A stretch of 64,000 bases of DNA, taken from NCBI RefSeq assembly GCF_020523965.1, contig NZ_JAJAPX010000001.1, forward strand, positions 868,001 to 932,000, read 5' to 3'. Below the pieces are notes generated by a model. The model did not search any database and was not told where the DNA came from. It saw only the letters and a list, made by a program, of their open reading frames with translations. Shown piece by piece: positions 51,948 through 61,740 of the stretch; position 1 is the first letter of the stretch; each line of letters opens with the position of its first letter. The stretch comes from Neotamlana sargassicola. GTDB lineage: Bacteria > Bacteroidota > Bacteroidia > Flavobacteriales > Flavobacteriaceae. The translations under genes were made by a program, and so were the position numbers.

Positions 51948-52666
51948 TGTTAATTACTACAAATGCCATTGTGCTTTCTAAATTGCGTTATAAAGATAAC
52001 GACCTAATTGTTACATGCTATACAGAGGAAAAAGGCGTTTTAAGCTTTTTATTGCGTGGTGTATTAAAAAGTAAAAAAGGCGGATCGAAAGTAGCTTATT
52101 ATCAGCTTTTATCTCAAATTCAAATGGTTGTTAATTACAAAGCCAAAAGTAGCTTGCATAGTGTAAAAGAAACCAAACCAATTCATATTTATTCAAGTTT
52201 ACATACTAATGTTGTAAAAAGTGCTATTGTTATGTTTTTGGCAGAAGTACTTGCAAACACTTTAAAAGAAGAAGAACAAAACAAAACCCTTTATAGTTAT
52301 CTCGAAAATACTTTGCTTTGGTTGGATAGTCAACAAACATTTGCGAACTTTCATTTATTGTTTTTATTAAACCTTACCAAGTATTTGGGTTTTTATCCAG
52401 ATGTTTCATTATTAAAGTATCCTTATTTTAATTTATACGAAGGCGAATTTCAGTTAGAGGCATCAAATAAGTATTGTATTTCTGGTGAAAATTTAGAATT
52501 ATTAAAAACCCTTTTAGGCATAAATTTTGAGGCACTTTCTTCAGTTAAAATTAGTGCAAAACAAAGGCAACAATTTTTAAATACTATTTTGCTTTATTTC
52601 GAGCTACATTTAGGTACCTTTAAAAAACCAAAATCGTTGCAAATTTTTAACCAAGTATTTAGTTAA
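51947..52666 (+). CDS. recO: DNA repair protein RecO
   Basis: 239 aa. RecO anneals ssDNA and loads RecA with RecR. Visible: OB-fold N-terminus TTNAIVLSKLRYKDNDLIVT and GVLSFLLRGVLKSKKGGSK, then a helical C-terminal domain. The zinc cysteines of many RecO proteins are not present, as in other Bacteroidota. Start overlaps the porZ stop (TAATG) and its stop overlaps the TonB receptor start (TAATG): tight translational coupling. Confidence 0.92.
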   Translation: MLITTNAIVLSKLRYKDNDLIVTCYTEEKGVLSFLLRGVLKSKKGGSKVAYYQLLSQIQMVVNYKAKSSLHSVKETKPIHIYSSLHTNVVKSAIVMFLAEVLANTLKEEEQNKTLYSYLENTLLWLDSQQTFANFHLLFLLNLTKYLGFYPDVSLLKYPYFNLYEGEFQLEASNKYCISGENLELLKTLLGINFEALSSVKISAKQRQQFLNTILLYFELHLGTFKKPKSLQIFNQVFS

Positions 52667-55071
52667 TGAAGTATTTCTACTTAGCTTGTAGTATACTATT
52701 TTCGGTAATAACACAGGCGCAACAAATAAAAGTTTTAAACTCTAAAACCAACGAACCGCTTTTTGGAGTGGCTATTTACAATGTAGATAAAACCAAAAGT
52801 GTGGTTACAAATTTTAGAGGTGAAGCTAATATTTCGGAATTTACAAATACCGAAATTATATATTTTAAGCATTTATCGCATTTACTAAAACGCGTGCAAA
52901 AGACAGATATAAAGTTTAACAAGGTGTTTTTAGTTGCTAATACACAAGGTTTGGACGAAATTGTAATTTCGGCTTCAAAATTTGAACAAAACAAACGCGA
53001 CATTCCCCAAAAAATAATAAGCAGTAATGCCGAAGATGTTACTTTAAATAATCCGCAAACAAGTGCCGATTTATTGGAGCAAACAGGGCATGTTTTTGTA
53101 CAGAAAAGCCAATATGGAGGTGGTAGCCCCATGATTCGCGGTTTTTCTACCAACAGGCTTTTAATTACGGTCGATGGTGTACGCATGAATAATGCGATTT
53201 TTAGAAGCGGAAATCTTCAAAATGTAATTTCTATCGATCCGTTTTCGATACAAAATACCGAAGTTACTTTAGGAGCAGGTTCTGTTATTTACGGTAGCGA
53301 TGCCATTGGTGGCGTTATGAGTTTTTATACTCAAAAACCTCAGTTTTCGCACAATAATAAATTGCATTTAAAGGCAAATGCCATAACCAGATACACTAGT
53401 GCGAGTCATGAAAAAACAGGACATTTCGATATTAATTTAGGTTTAAACAAATGGGCATTTGTTACTAATATAAGTTACAATGACTTTGATGATTTAAAAA
53501 TGGGTAGCCATGGGCCAAACGCCTATTTAAGAAACGAGTATGTTGTTACTACTCCAAATGGCGACGAAATTGTTAGTAACAGTAACCCTTTAATACAACG
53601 ATATTCTGGGTACAATCAATTAAACTTAATGCAAAAAATAAAATTTCAACCTAAAAGTAATTTAAGTTTCGATTTAGGTTTGTTTTATACAAAAACATCG
53701 AGTTATTCACGCTACGACCGATTGATACGATACCGAGACGACTTACTAAGATCGGCCGAATGGAATTACGGGCCACAAAAGTGGTTTATGTCTAACCTAC
53801 AAATTACTAAACTAAGCAGTAGTTCTAATTTATACGATAAAATAAAAGCCACGTTAGCGTATCAAAACTTTCAAGAAAGTAGGTTAGATCGCGATTATCA
53901 ATCCGTAGAAAGAAATATTAACGAAGAAGCAGTCGATGCTGTATCGTTTAACTTAGATTTAGAAAAAACCTTAGGACCAAAATTAGAGTTGTTTTATGGT
54001 GGTGAGTATGTGTTTAATCAAGTAAAATCAACTGGAAAAACGGAATTTATCGATACCAATACTTATCAAAATGCGTTGTCACGTTACCCAAATGGGGCTA
54101 CTTGGCAATCGGCAGCTGTGTATAGTAGTATAAAATACAAGCCGCAACCTCATTTTGTGTTTCAGTCGGGTTTACGATATAATTATGTAGCTAGTAAGGC
54201 TAGTTTTGTTGAGAGTAATGTGTTTTTAAATTTACCTTTTTCAAAGGCGCATAACGATTCTGATGCGCTTACTGGAACCGCAGGTATAAGTTGGGCTCCA
54301 AACCCAATTATTCAATGGAAATTAAATGCTTCTTCTGCATTTAGGGCACCCAATATCGACGATGTTGGCAAGGTGTTCGATTCCGAACCTGGCTCGGTGG
54401 TTGTGCCAAATAACAACCTAAAGCCGGAATATGCTTATGGGGGCGAACTTGGTGTTGTTTTAAATTTTAACAATACAGTTGTTTTAGATTTAAATACGTA
54501 TTACACCTATTTAAACAATGCTTTAGTACGTCGCGATTACCAATTAAATGGTGAAACTGAAATTATTTATAACGGCGAACTTAGTAATGTACAGGCTATG
54601 CAAAATGCATCGAAAGCATGGATTTATGGTTTTGAAGTTGGCGGAAAAATAAACTTTACAAACAAACTTAAATTAACCGCGCAGTACAATGTAGTTGGTG
54701 GTACCGAGGTTAACGATGGTATTGAAGTTCCTGTGCGGCACGCGTCGCCTAGTTTTGGAAATGCGCATTTTACATGGCGCGATAATAAGTTTACACTCGA
54801 TGCTTTTACTAATTTTAGTGATAGTTTTTCGTATTTGCAATTAGCACCATCGGAGCAGGAAAAGGATTATATTTATGCTGTCGATGCCAATGGCAATCCG
54901 TACAGCCCGTCGTGGTACACTTTAAATTTACGCACACAATACCAAGTAACACCAGCAGCAAGAGTAACCGCAAGTCTCGAAAATATTACCGACCAGCGCT
55001 ATAAAACCTACTCTTCTGGAATTGCGGCAGCAGGACGAAACTTTATTATAGCCTTACAGTATAGTTTATAA
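52666..55071 (+). CDS. TonB-dependent receptor (heme/hemoglobin-type)
   Basis: 801 aa, signal peptide ending SVITQAQ. Visible: a carboxypeptidase-regulatory-like N-terminal domain (to about residue 95), a plug with TSADLLEQTGHVFVQKSQYG, RGFSTNRLLITVDGVRMNNA and GAGSVIYGSDAIGGVMSFYT, and a 22-strand barrel ending NFIIALQYSL. The NNAIFRSGNLQNVISIDPFS block recalls hemoglobin/heme receptors; with the heme-making genes in the same window, heme uptake is attractive but unproven. Confidence 0.85.
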   Translation: MKYFYLACSILFSVITQAQQIKVLNSKTNEPLFGVAIYNVDKTKSVVTNFRGEANISEFTNTEIIYFKHLSHLLKRVQKTDIKFNKVFLVANTQGLDEIVISASKFEQNKRDIPQKIISSNAEDVTLNNPQTSADLLEQTGHVFVQKSQYGGGSPMIRGFSTNRLLITVDGVRMNNAIFRSGNLQNVISIDPFSIQNTEVTLGAGSVIYGSDAIGGVMSFYTQKPQFSHNNKLHLKANAITRYTSASHEKTGHFDINLGLNKWAFVTNISYNDFDDLKMGSHGPNAYLRNEYVVTTPNGDEIVSNSNPLIQRYSGYNQLNLMQKIKFQPKSNLSFDLGLFYTKTSSYSRYDRLIRYRDDLLRSAEWNYGPQKWFMSNLQITKLSSSSNLYDKIKATLAYQNFQESRLDRDYQSVERNINEEAVDAVSFNLDLEKTLGPKLELFYGGEYVFNQVKSTGKTEFIDTNTYQNALSRYPNGATWQSAAVYSSIKYKPQPHFVFQSGLRYNYVASKASFVESNVFLNLPFSKAHNDSDALTGTAGISWAPNPIIQWKLNASSAFRAPNIDDVGKVFDSEPGSVVVPNNNLKPEYAYGGELGVVLNFNNTVVLDLNTYYTYLNNALVRRDYQLNGETEIIYNGELSNVQAMQNASKAWIYGFEVGGKINFTNKLKLTAQYNVVGGTEVNDGIEVPVRHASPSFGNAHFTWRDNKFTLDAFTNFSDSFSYLQLAPSEQEKDYIYAVDANGNPYSPSWYTLNLRTQYQVTPAARVTASLENITDQRYKTYSSGIAAAGRNFIIALQYSL

Positions 55072-55078
55072 AATTAAA

Positions 55079-55110
55079 AACTCCCATAAAACATTAGTTT
55101 TATGGGAGTT
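55079..55110. terminator. Bidirectional terminator
   Basis: AACTCCCATAAAAC (55079-55092), loop ATTA, GTTTTATGGGAGTT (55097-55110); a perfect 14-bp stem between the TonB receptor gene and the convergent T9SS cargo gene. Confidence 0.85.
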
Positions 55111-55147
55111 AATAAATTAAGTTCAGGGGGAAGATATTTAATTATTA

Positions 55148-57574
55148 TTAGTTTTTAATCGCTTTTTTGTTTAAAACTTGACCGTTTTCAAGCTCAACTT
55201 TTGCTATATAAATTTTATTTTTCAAGTTGTTTAGCTGAAATATTTCGGAGGAACTATTCCCGCTGAAGTTGTAAATTTCGCGACCTACTAAATCTAAAAT
55301 TTTAACCGACTTTATGGTTTCGTTACTTGAAACACTAAACTTTACATAATTGTTTTCTAAATTAATAATAGAGAGTTTGTTAGTATTAGTGTTAAAAGTT
55401 TCTGTATTTAAAACAGTAGCATTAAAAACAATTTCGAAACGATTGTTAAACACACCGGTTTCCGATGTAAAACTATAATCGGTATCACTTAAATTATGTG
55501 TTTTGTTTAACAAGTTGTCTTTTAAAATTACCATATTATTACCTAAAAATTCACCTTCAAAATTGGCTAGGGATATTGTGTAAATGGTAGGTTGATTAAT
55601 GTTTGAACTAAACCCAAGTTTAATAACTTCGTTGGTGGTTAAACTACTCGAGTGTTTTCCTTGAATAGCAAATTTAGTGCTTTCGTTTTCTATTGATGAG
55701 TATAATACAGCTGGTAAACTGCTTATAGAAAGTCGAGGTGCATCGTAAGTTAAACCATCCATTCCGTTAGTTGCGCCATCAACATAGGCTATTAAAATTT
55801 GGTTAAACACCCCATTATCTGAAGTTAAGTTAAGCCAAAGTCTGTTTGCCGTTGAGGTTTCTTCTTTAGTGCTTGTTGTTTTAAAAAACTGTGTATTACT
55901 TGAAACATCTGCCATTCGCATAGCATTAGTAAAAGTTGCGGTGCCACCAGCACCAAGTCCTGCTACAAAAAAGCCTTGACCAGAAGGGATGTATTGATTT
56001 GGAGTTGTTCCGCTACCTCCTGGAGATGTAGTTATACTGCCCGAACCAACAGCGTAAATAGCATAATCGTTTTTACTAAAGTTTAAATTTTGATTACCTG
56101 CATTGGCAGCATCTGGTGGTGTGGCTTGCGACCATAAATAAGCTGCGCCGTCTATAACAGTATTGTTTGCTGCATAAAAGGCATCAAAATCTATCGCCGA
56201 AGGATATGGGTTACCAATAAAATTCCAGTTTTGTGCTGGTGCTATGTTGGCGGCGTTTGTTGAAATGGTAACGGTTTTATCTCCGGTGTTAAATGCGCCT
56301 TCAAAAGTGTAATAACCTTGTGCTCCTAAAGCAGAATGTGAGCGAGGTTCTGTTACAGCATATCCCATTCCAGGTATCATCGTATTTGCTCCGTAGGCAA
56401 TTTGCCAATCGTTGCCATCATCATCAATATCATCGGGGATACCATTTGTAGTTCCTACCGAATGTTCATCAACAAAATTTGCAGCTTCAAACCAAAAGCG
56501 TCTGTCGCCATCTACATCTGGAAAAACGCTTTCTATTGTTTCACCATCAACAGGCGAACTCCAATAGGTGTAATAATACCATTTGTCTTTAAATGGTGTA
56601 GTCTTGTTTACTCGCGCCAAACCTGTTGGGCTTACAGTAAAAGTGGCAGCGTCGTCGTTTTGCTTAAAATTGGCTGTTGTTTGTACAATTATGGTACCAT
56701 CAACCTGCACATCGTTATTTACATCAACATAAGTGCCATCGGAAACATTAAGAATATAACCAGCATTAACGGTTAAACTACAAGTTGTAAAGCTACCGTC
56801 AACCGAAGTGGTGTAATCTCCGTTAATAATGGCATTTAAAGTTGAATCTGGCCCTACACCGTTATTCCAATTGGCACCGTCCCAGGTGATAGTATTAGAA
56901 CAAGGTTCGCAACTATATGAGCAAGTTCCTAAATTACTGTGGCTACCACTTCCATTTGTAAACGACCAATTTGCTGAATTAGACACATCAGCAAACAAAA
57001 GAGCTTGGTTGGTTTCGGTGGTACAATCGTGAGATCCATTATCAAAATCACCAAAATTAATTGCTGAAACTCCATCGGCTAAACCAGGAGGAACGGCGCT
57101 CGTGTTGGTTGTTATTGTGGTATTAGTCCAGCCTGTTGTGCTACCAAAATTTATAGCATATAAAAAATTGGGAGTTGTTGTATTTCCTTGAAATGCCAAA
57201 ATTTGGTCTCCACTATTGTTTAAACCGAAATTAGAATCAGTTTCGACAGCGTTTGCTATGGAGGCATTAACAGGGTCTACATCAATAACAACCTGAGTTC
57301 CACAAGGTAAATAAGATGTAGATGTCCAGGTAATTACACCTTCTCCAAAGGCTCCTGTTCCAGTATATCTAAAATCGTTGGTAGTATTATCCCAGCCATT
57401 ATCCGTAAAATTTATAGATGTCCCAGCATCGATACTAGTTAATAGGATAAAAGAAAATTGATCTGGATTTCTAGAATTAAATCCATTTATAGCTATATCC
57501 CCAACAGATAATATAGTTTGAGATGTACTTATATTTATGGCGAGGAGAATTAGTATTAAGGTAATTTTTTTCAT
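55148..57574 (-). CDS. T9SS cargo protein with lamin-tail-like N-terminal domain and type A sorting domain
   Basis: 808 aa, signal peptide ending INISTSQ. N-terminal about residues 20-220 resemble the lamin-tail-like domain of surface proteins (LSVGDIAINGFNSRNPDQFS, GVITWTSTSYLPCGTQVVID); a cysteine-rich TCSYSCEPC segment follows. The C-terminal sorting domain ends VKILDLVGREIYNFSG, IYIAKVELENGQVLNKKAIK, the T9SS type A signature. Likely exported to the cell surface through the T9SS. No catalytic motif is visible; adhesin-like or structural role possible. Confidence 0.85.
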   Translation of the reverse strand: MKKITLILILLAINISTSQTILSVGDIAINGFNSRNPDQFSFILLTSIDAGTSINFTDNGWDNTTNDFRYTGTGAFGEGVITWTSTSYLPCGTQVVIDVDPVNASIANAVETDSNFGLNNSGDQILAFQGNTTTPNFLYAINFGSTTGWTNTTITTNTSAVPPGLADGVSAINFGDFDNGSHDCTTETNQALLFADVSNSANWSFTNGSGSHSNLGTCSYSCEPCSNTITWDGANWNNGVGPDSTLNAIINGDYTTSVDGSFTTCSLTVNAGYILNVSDGTYVDVNNDVQVDGTIIVQTTANFKQNDDAATFTVSPTGLARVNKTTPFKDKWYYYTYWSSPVDGETIESVFPDVDGDRRFWFEAANFVDEHSVGTTNGIPDDIDDDGNDWQIAYGANTMIPGMGYAVTEPRSHSALGAQGYYTFEGAFNTGDKTVTISTNAANIAPAQNWNFIGNPYPSAIDFDAFYAANNTVIDGAAYLWSQATPPDAANAGNQNLNFSKNDYAIYAVGSGSITTSPGGSGTTPNQYIPSGQGFFVAGLGAGGTATFTNAMRMADVSSNTQFFKTTSTKEETSTANRLWLNLTSDNGVFNQILIAYVDGATNGMDGLTYDAPRLSISSLPAVLYSSIENESTKFAIQGKHSSSLTTNEVIKLGFSSNINQPTIYTISLANFEGEFLGNNMVILKDNLLNKTHNLSDTDYSFTSETGVFNNRFEIVFNATVLNTETFNTNTNKLSIINLENNYVKFSVSSNETIKSVKILDLVGREIYNFSGNSSSEIFQLNNLKNKIYIAKVELENGQVLNKKAIKN

Positions 57575-57640
57575 AGCGTGAGGGATTTTGTTTTGGATAC
57601 GTTTTAAAGTATCAGATTTGGTGTTTTATTTTAATTTATT

Positions 57641-58144
57641 ATGGTTTCAATGTTTATTTTTGAGCGCATGCAGCAACTCAAAAAAACATATACACTACAA
57701 GAGGCTATTAAAAAATTGGAGCATTATTGTGCATATCAAGAACGTTGTCATAAAGAAGTGCGGCAAAAATTAGTGACTATGCATATGATACCCGAAGCTA
57801 TCGATACGGTAATCGTTCACCTGTTACAGCACAACTTTTTAAACGAAGAACGTTTTGCCAAAACCTTTGTTAGAGGCAAGTTTAGAATTAAGAAATGGGG
57901 GCGTCGTCGATTAACTTTAGAACTAAAGAAAAAGGACATAAGCAAAGCTAATATAAATGAGGCTTTCAGAGAAATTAATGATGCGGAATACATCGAGGTT
58001 TTTAATGATTTAGCCGAAAAGAAAGCGAATAGCATGACCGAGCCTAATAAGCTAAAGAAAAAAAAGAAGCTGGTAGATTTTTTGCTTTATCGGGGTTGGG
58101 AATCGCATTTGGTATACGATAAAGCTAACGAATTGTTTAAATAA
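57641..58144 (+). CDS. recX: Regulatory protein RecX
   Basis: 167 aa. RecX limits RecA filament extension. Visible: three-helix repeats including ALEKLEHYCAYQERC-like AIKKLEHYCAYQERC, LLQHNFLNEERFAKTFVRGK and KWGRRRLTLELKKKDI. The start could be the ATG at 57641 or a downstream ATG (codon 4, MFIFERMQQL or MQQLKKTYT); the first gives the fullest family match only weakly. Convergent with the metal-transporter operon. Confidence 0.9.
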   Translation: MVSMFIFERMQQLKKTYTLQEAIKKLEHYCAYQERCHKEVRQKLVTMHMIPEAIDTVIVHLLQHNFLNEERFAKTFVRGKFRIKKWGRRRLTLELKKKDISKANINEAFREINDAEYIEVFNDLAEKKANSMTEPNKLKKKKKLVDFLLYRGWESHLVYDKANELFK

Positions 58145-58205
58145 TTGGTGCTTTGATTTTAGTTTGGCTTATTACTAAATTTTTAAAAAACTGCCCAAAT
58201 TAAGT

Positions 58206-59366
58206 CTACCCACGAAACAAAAAGAAATCATCTTTCATATCTTCAATTTGCGCATCTTCGTTGGTAATGATATAGTCGATGGCTTGCGACGTAAAAGCAT
58301 TGCCTTTTTCGGTTAACGACACAATGTTTTTATTAAACTTAATCATGTTGTTTTTTAAGGCTAAATCTAGCACGGTTTTGCTTCTTATTTTTTGCCAATT
58401 TATATGTTCGTTTAAGTGGTTTACATGGCGTTCTCTTTCATCGGTATGATTTTTTAAATGCAATAAAAACGTTAGTAAAAGTACTTCGGTGCGTTGTTGC
58501 TTTTCGCGATATAAAACAGCAATAACACCTTTGTTTGGAGCAAATAAATACACTAATAAAAAGATGATGCCTAACATGGTGGTTATGGAGCCAGATATGG
58601 AAGCGTCTAAACCATGTGCCAACCAATAGCCAGAAATGGCCGAAAATATGCCAAAACCAACCGAGTAAAAAAGCATCTTTTTTAAATCGGTAGTTAATAA
58701 GTAGGCTGTTGCAGGTGGCGCAATCATTAAAGCAACTACTAAAATGGCTCCAACGGCATCAAAAGCTCCAACGGTTGTAATAGATGAGACCGTCATGAGA
58801 CCGTAATGAATTACAGCCGGCGAAAACCCAAGCGAAGCTGCTAAACCAGCATCAAAAGTGCTTACTTTAAGTTCTTTAAAAAAGGCAAAAAGCAGTGCGA
58901 TGGTAATAAGTAGAATGCTGCCGATAATCCATAAGGATTTTGGACCAACATCTGCTCCAGAAATTACCATTCTATCGAAAGGAGCAAAGGCGAGTTCGCC
59001 AAGTAAAACGGCATCGACATCTAAATGGACATCGTTAGCATTTTTAGCAATTAAAATAACACCAATACTAAATAAGGTTGGAAATACTAAACCTATAGCG
59101 GTATCTTCTTTTACTAAACCCGTTTTTTGAATGTATTCTACTAAAACAACGGTTATAATTCCGGTTAATGCAGCCAATAAAATAAGTAATGGCGAATTTA
59201 AATCTTGGGTAATAAAAAAACCGATGACTATGCCTGGTAAAATAGAATGACTAATAGCATCGCTTATCATGGCCATTTTACGAAGCACCAAAAATGTACC
59301 CGGAATAGCGCAAGCAATTGCAACAATACTTGCAATAAGTTGTATTTCTAATTGTGCGTTACTCAT
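58206..59366 (-). CDS. Metal ABC transporter permease with C-terminal winged-helix domain
   Basis: 386 aa. Mn/Zn-type ABC-3 family permease (MntB/ZnuB-like). Visible: eight to nine hydrophobic segments up to about residue 285, with GAISHSILPGIVIGFFIT and FTVSSITTVGAFDAVGAILV-type blocks (MTVSSITTVGAFDAVGAI). The last about 95 residues are a winged-helix domain, (LKNHTDERERHVNHLNEHIN, LALKNNMIKF, VSLTEKGNAFTSQ), like DtxR regulators. Overlaps the upstream permease by 8 nt; last gene of the operon. Confidence 0.9.
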   Translation of the reverse strand: MSNAQLEIQLIASIVAIACAIPGTFLVLRKMAMISDAISHSILPGIVIGFFITQDLNSPLLILLAALTGIITVVLVEYIQKTGLVKEDTAIGLVFPTLFSIGVILIAKNANDVHLDVDAVLLGELAFAPFDRMVISGADVGPKSLWIIGSILLITIALLFAFFKELKVSTFDAGLAASLGFSPAVIHYGLMTVSSITTVGAFDAVGAILVVALMIAPPATAYLLTTDLKKMLFYSVGFGIFSAISGYWLAHGLDASISGSITTMLGIIFLLVYLFAPNKGVIAVLYREKQQRTEVLLLTFLLHLKNHTDERERHVNHLNEHINWQKIRSKTVLDLALKNNMIKFNKNIVSLTEKGNAFTSQAIDYIITNEDAQIEDMKDDFFLFRG

Positions 59367-60486
59367 TGGTTTTGTTTTGCTGATTGTATAAATTTGATGC
59401 CGTTTTGTAACCTTCTTCGGTTAAGCTCCACATGTTTCCATCTAACTTTACAAAATTCTTTTTTTCTAGTTTTTGAAGTGTTCCGCGAGTGTAACCATGG
59501 AAATTATTTAAAATTTTAATAGCATGCGGATGCGAAATATTATCGTGATCTTCGGCGATATGAAACATAAATGTTAGGGTTTTATGAAGCTGTAAATCGC
59601 GACGGTTTTTTATAAATCGTATTTGTTTAAATAGTAATCCGCGACTTGGTGAGAATACAAACGAAAATAGCACAAAAACACCTGCAATTATAACGATAAC
59701 CGGACCAGTAGATAAATTGTTTTGTGTGGCGCTAATGGCAGTTCCAAATACACCAGAAAACGCACCAAATAGTGCTGCTAAAAACACCATAGTGCTTAGT
59801 TTGTTTGTCCATTGGCGAGCTGCTGCAGCTGGTGCCAGTAACATAGCGCTCATTAAAACTACGCCAACAGTTTGCAAGCCTAAAACAATGGCTAAAACTA
59901 TAAACGAGGTTATTAAAACATCGATAAACTTGGTATTAAAACCGAGTGTTTTGGTGTAATCGGCATCAAATAAAAGTATTTTAAATTCTTTCCAGAAAAA
60001 CAATAACACCAGTAAACATATACCTGAAACTAAAGCCATAAGCCATACATCGCTTTCAACAAGTGTTGCGGCTTGACCAAATAAATATTTATCTAATCCT
60101 GCTTGATTGGCATTGGGTTGTTTTTGAATAAACGTAAGCAATAACATACCGAAACCAAAAAATAAGGATAGAATTAAACCTAAAGCGGTATCGGATTTTA
60201 AATGCGTTTTTTTAACAATGCCTCGAATCCAGAACGTGCCAATTAAGCCGCTAACTAAAGCACCAATTAATAAAATGTTTGAATCTTTTGTTCCGGTTAA
60301 TAAAAAAGCAATGGCAATACCTGGTAATGCAGCATGAGAAATAGCATCGCCCAACAAACTTTGTTTTCGTAATACTGCAAAACTGCCTAACATACCTGTT
60401 ACCGCACCTAAAATAGCTGTGCCCAACGTTATGGTGCGCAGTGTGTAGTCTGTAAAAAGAAGTTCTATGTATTCTTTAATATTCAT
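59359..60486 (-). CDS. Metal ABC transporter permease with C-terminal winged-helix domain
   Basis: 375 aa. Paralogue of the next permease: ABC-3 membrane part (about residues 10-285; LLGDAISHAALPGIAIAFLL, LGLQTVGVVLMSAMLLAPAA), then a DtxR-like winged helix at about 290-370 (HKTLTFMFHIAEDHDNISHP, LEKKNFVKLDGNMWSLTEEG). The two probably make a heterodimeric channel. A 13-mer CGCTTTCGCGGAA stands 9 nt before its ATG. Reported fusions of MntB-like permeases with DtxR-like domains exist in other bacteria (family knowledge). Confidence 0.9.
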   Translation of the reverse strand: MNIKEYIELLFTDYTLRTITLGTAILGAVTGMLGSFAVLRKQSLLGDAISHAALPGIAIAFLLTGTKDSNILLIGALVSGLIGTFWIRGIVKKTHLKSDTALGLILSLFFGFGMLLLTFIQKQPNANQAGLDKYLFGQAATLVESDVWLMALVSGICLLVLLFFWKEFKILLFDADYTKTLGFNTKFIDVLITSFIVLAIVLGLQTVGVVLMSAMLLAPAAAARQWTNKLSTMVFLAALFGAFSGVFGTAISATQNNLSTGPVIVIIAGVFVLFSFVFSPSRGLLFKQIRFIKNRRDLQLHKTLTFMFHIAEDHDNISHPHAIKILNNFHGYTRGTLQKLEKKNFVKLDGNMWSLTEEGYKTASNLYNQQNKTNE

Positions 60487-60494
60487 TGTTATAT

Positions 60495-60507
60495 TTCCGC
60501 GAAAGCG
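60495..60507 (-). repeat. Interspersed 13-mer CGCTTTCGCGGAA, copy 5
   Basis: Exact copy on the minus strand in the 26-nt gap between the GNAT gene and the permease gene. Confidence 0.75.
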
Positions 60508-60512
60508 AAAAA

Positions 60513-60977
60513 TTAATTTTTAGTTAGTTTTTTATGCATTTCAAATTCATCATAATCCACATGGTCTAAAGTTACAATTACGGGTTTTGTAATGCTGTAA
60601 TTTTTAGATTTATAAAAGGCTACAGCCGATGGCGTTGCAATTAAAAATAATTCTTTTTGTTTTTGCTCTAAGGCATAATTTTCAATAAAATGAATTAATT
60701 CTGAACCTAAGCCTTTACCGCGCATGTGATGGCTAACGTAAAATCCAACAATCCAATTATCTTTTAATCCAATAGTACCAACAAGTTTGTTATTTATAAA
60801 GGCGCAAAAAACGGTACGTTCTTGCAATTGCGCTTTTATGCGTGCTGGCGTATTGTATTTTTGCCAAGTTGTGGCTTGAATGGTATTGTAATTATTCGGG
60901 TTATGTGTTGCCGATGTATTAATGACTAAATAGCTAATTTTATTTGCATCTTCGAGTTTTGCTCGTCTTATTTCCAT
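60513..60977 (-). CDS. GNAT acetyltransferase within the metal-transporter operon
   Basis: 154 aa. Visible: GNAT motif A HHMRGKGLGSELIHFIENYA (GKGLG loop) and a final YDEFEMHKKL. No function tied to metals is known for it; it may simply have been captured in the operon. It sits 4 nt from the ATPase gene and 26 nt from the permease, in the same direction, so it is cotranscribed. Codon use is like its neighbours. Confidence 0.88.
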   Translation of the reverse strand: MEIRRAKLEDANKISYLVINTSATHNPNNYNTIQATTWQKYNTPARIKAQLQERTVFCAFINNKLVGTIGLKDNWIVGFYVSHHMRGKGLGSELIHFIENYALEQKQKELFLIATPSAVAFYKSKNYSITKPVIVTLDHVDYDEFEMHKKLTKN

Positions 60978-60981
60978 AATG

Positions 60982-61737
60982 TTACTTATGAATACTTACT
61001 TTGTAATTTATGCCATAGGTTTTTGTTAAATAATCGTCGTTAAATATATCTTTTACTGGGCCTGTGGCTATTTTTTTTACGTTTAAAAAGGTAACCCAAT
61101 CGAAATATTCTGGAACAGTTTGCAAATCGTGATGTACTACAATTACTGTTTTTCCAGCTTTTCGTAAGGCTTTTAAAATGTTTATAATGGCAATTTCGGT
61201 GGTGGCATCTACACCTTGAAATGGCTCATCCATAAAATAAATTGAGGCATTTTGCACCAAGGCTCTGGCTAAAAATATACGTTGTTGCTGGCCGCCAGAT
61301 AACTGACTTATTTGTCGGTTTTTAAAAGGAAGCATGCCTACTTTTTCTAAAGCTTCAAGCGCTTCTTTTTTTTGTTTTTGCCCTGGGCGTTTTATCCAAC
61401 CCAAATTGCCGTAAGTTCCCATCATAACAACATCGAGTGCTGTGGTAGGAAAATCCCAATCTACACTACCTTTTTGTGGCACGTAGGCTACCAGTTTTCG
61501 TTGCTTATCGTATGGCTTTCCGTAAATGGACACACTTCCAGCAATAGGTTTTAAAATACCTAAAATAGATTTTATTAGAGTTGATTTTCCTGCACCATTA
61601 GGCCCAACAATAGCCATAAGAACGCCTTCGGGAATTTCTAAATCGATATCCCAAAGTACCGGTTTGTAATTGTAGGCTACGGTAAGGTCGTCTACTTTTA
61701 CAGCGATTGGTGTTGTTTTATTTTTAATATCAATCAT
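60982..61737 (-). CDS. Metal ABC transporter ATP-binding protein
   Basis: 251 aa. NBD for Mn/Zn uptake: Walker [14 protein letters not shown], signature [15 protein letters not shown], Walker [14 protein letters not shown]. The Q-loop [11 protein letters not shown] is typical of manganese/zinc/iron types (KGSVDWDFP). Followed in the operon by GNAT and two permeases. No metal preference can be read from the ATPase. Confidence 0.93.
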   Translation of the reverse strand: MIDIKNKTTPIAVKVDDLTVAYNYKPVLWDIDLEIPEGVLMAIVGPNGAGKSTLIKSILGILKPIAGSVSIYGKPYDKQRKLVAYVPQKGSVDWDFPTTALDVVMMGTYGNLGWIKRPGQKQKKEALEALEKVGMLPFKNRQISQLSGGQQQRIFLARALVQNASIYFMDEPFQGVDATTEIAIINILKALRKAGKTVIVVHHDLQTVPEYFDWVTFLNVKKIATGPVKDIFNDDYLTKTYGINYKVSIHK

Positions 61738-61740
61738 AAC

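Noticed and set aside
56402-56776. 124-codon plus-strand frame opposite the T9SS cargo gene
   Set aside because: Antisense to a clear coding sequence, no supported start signal or motif.
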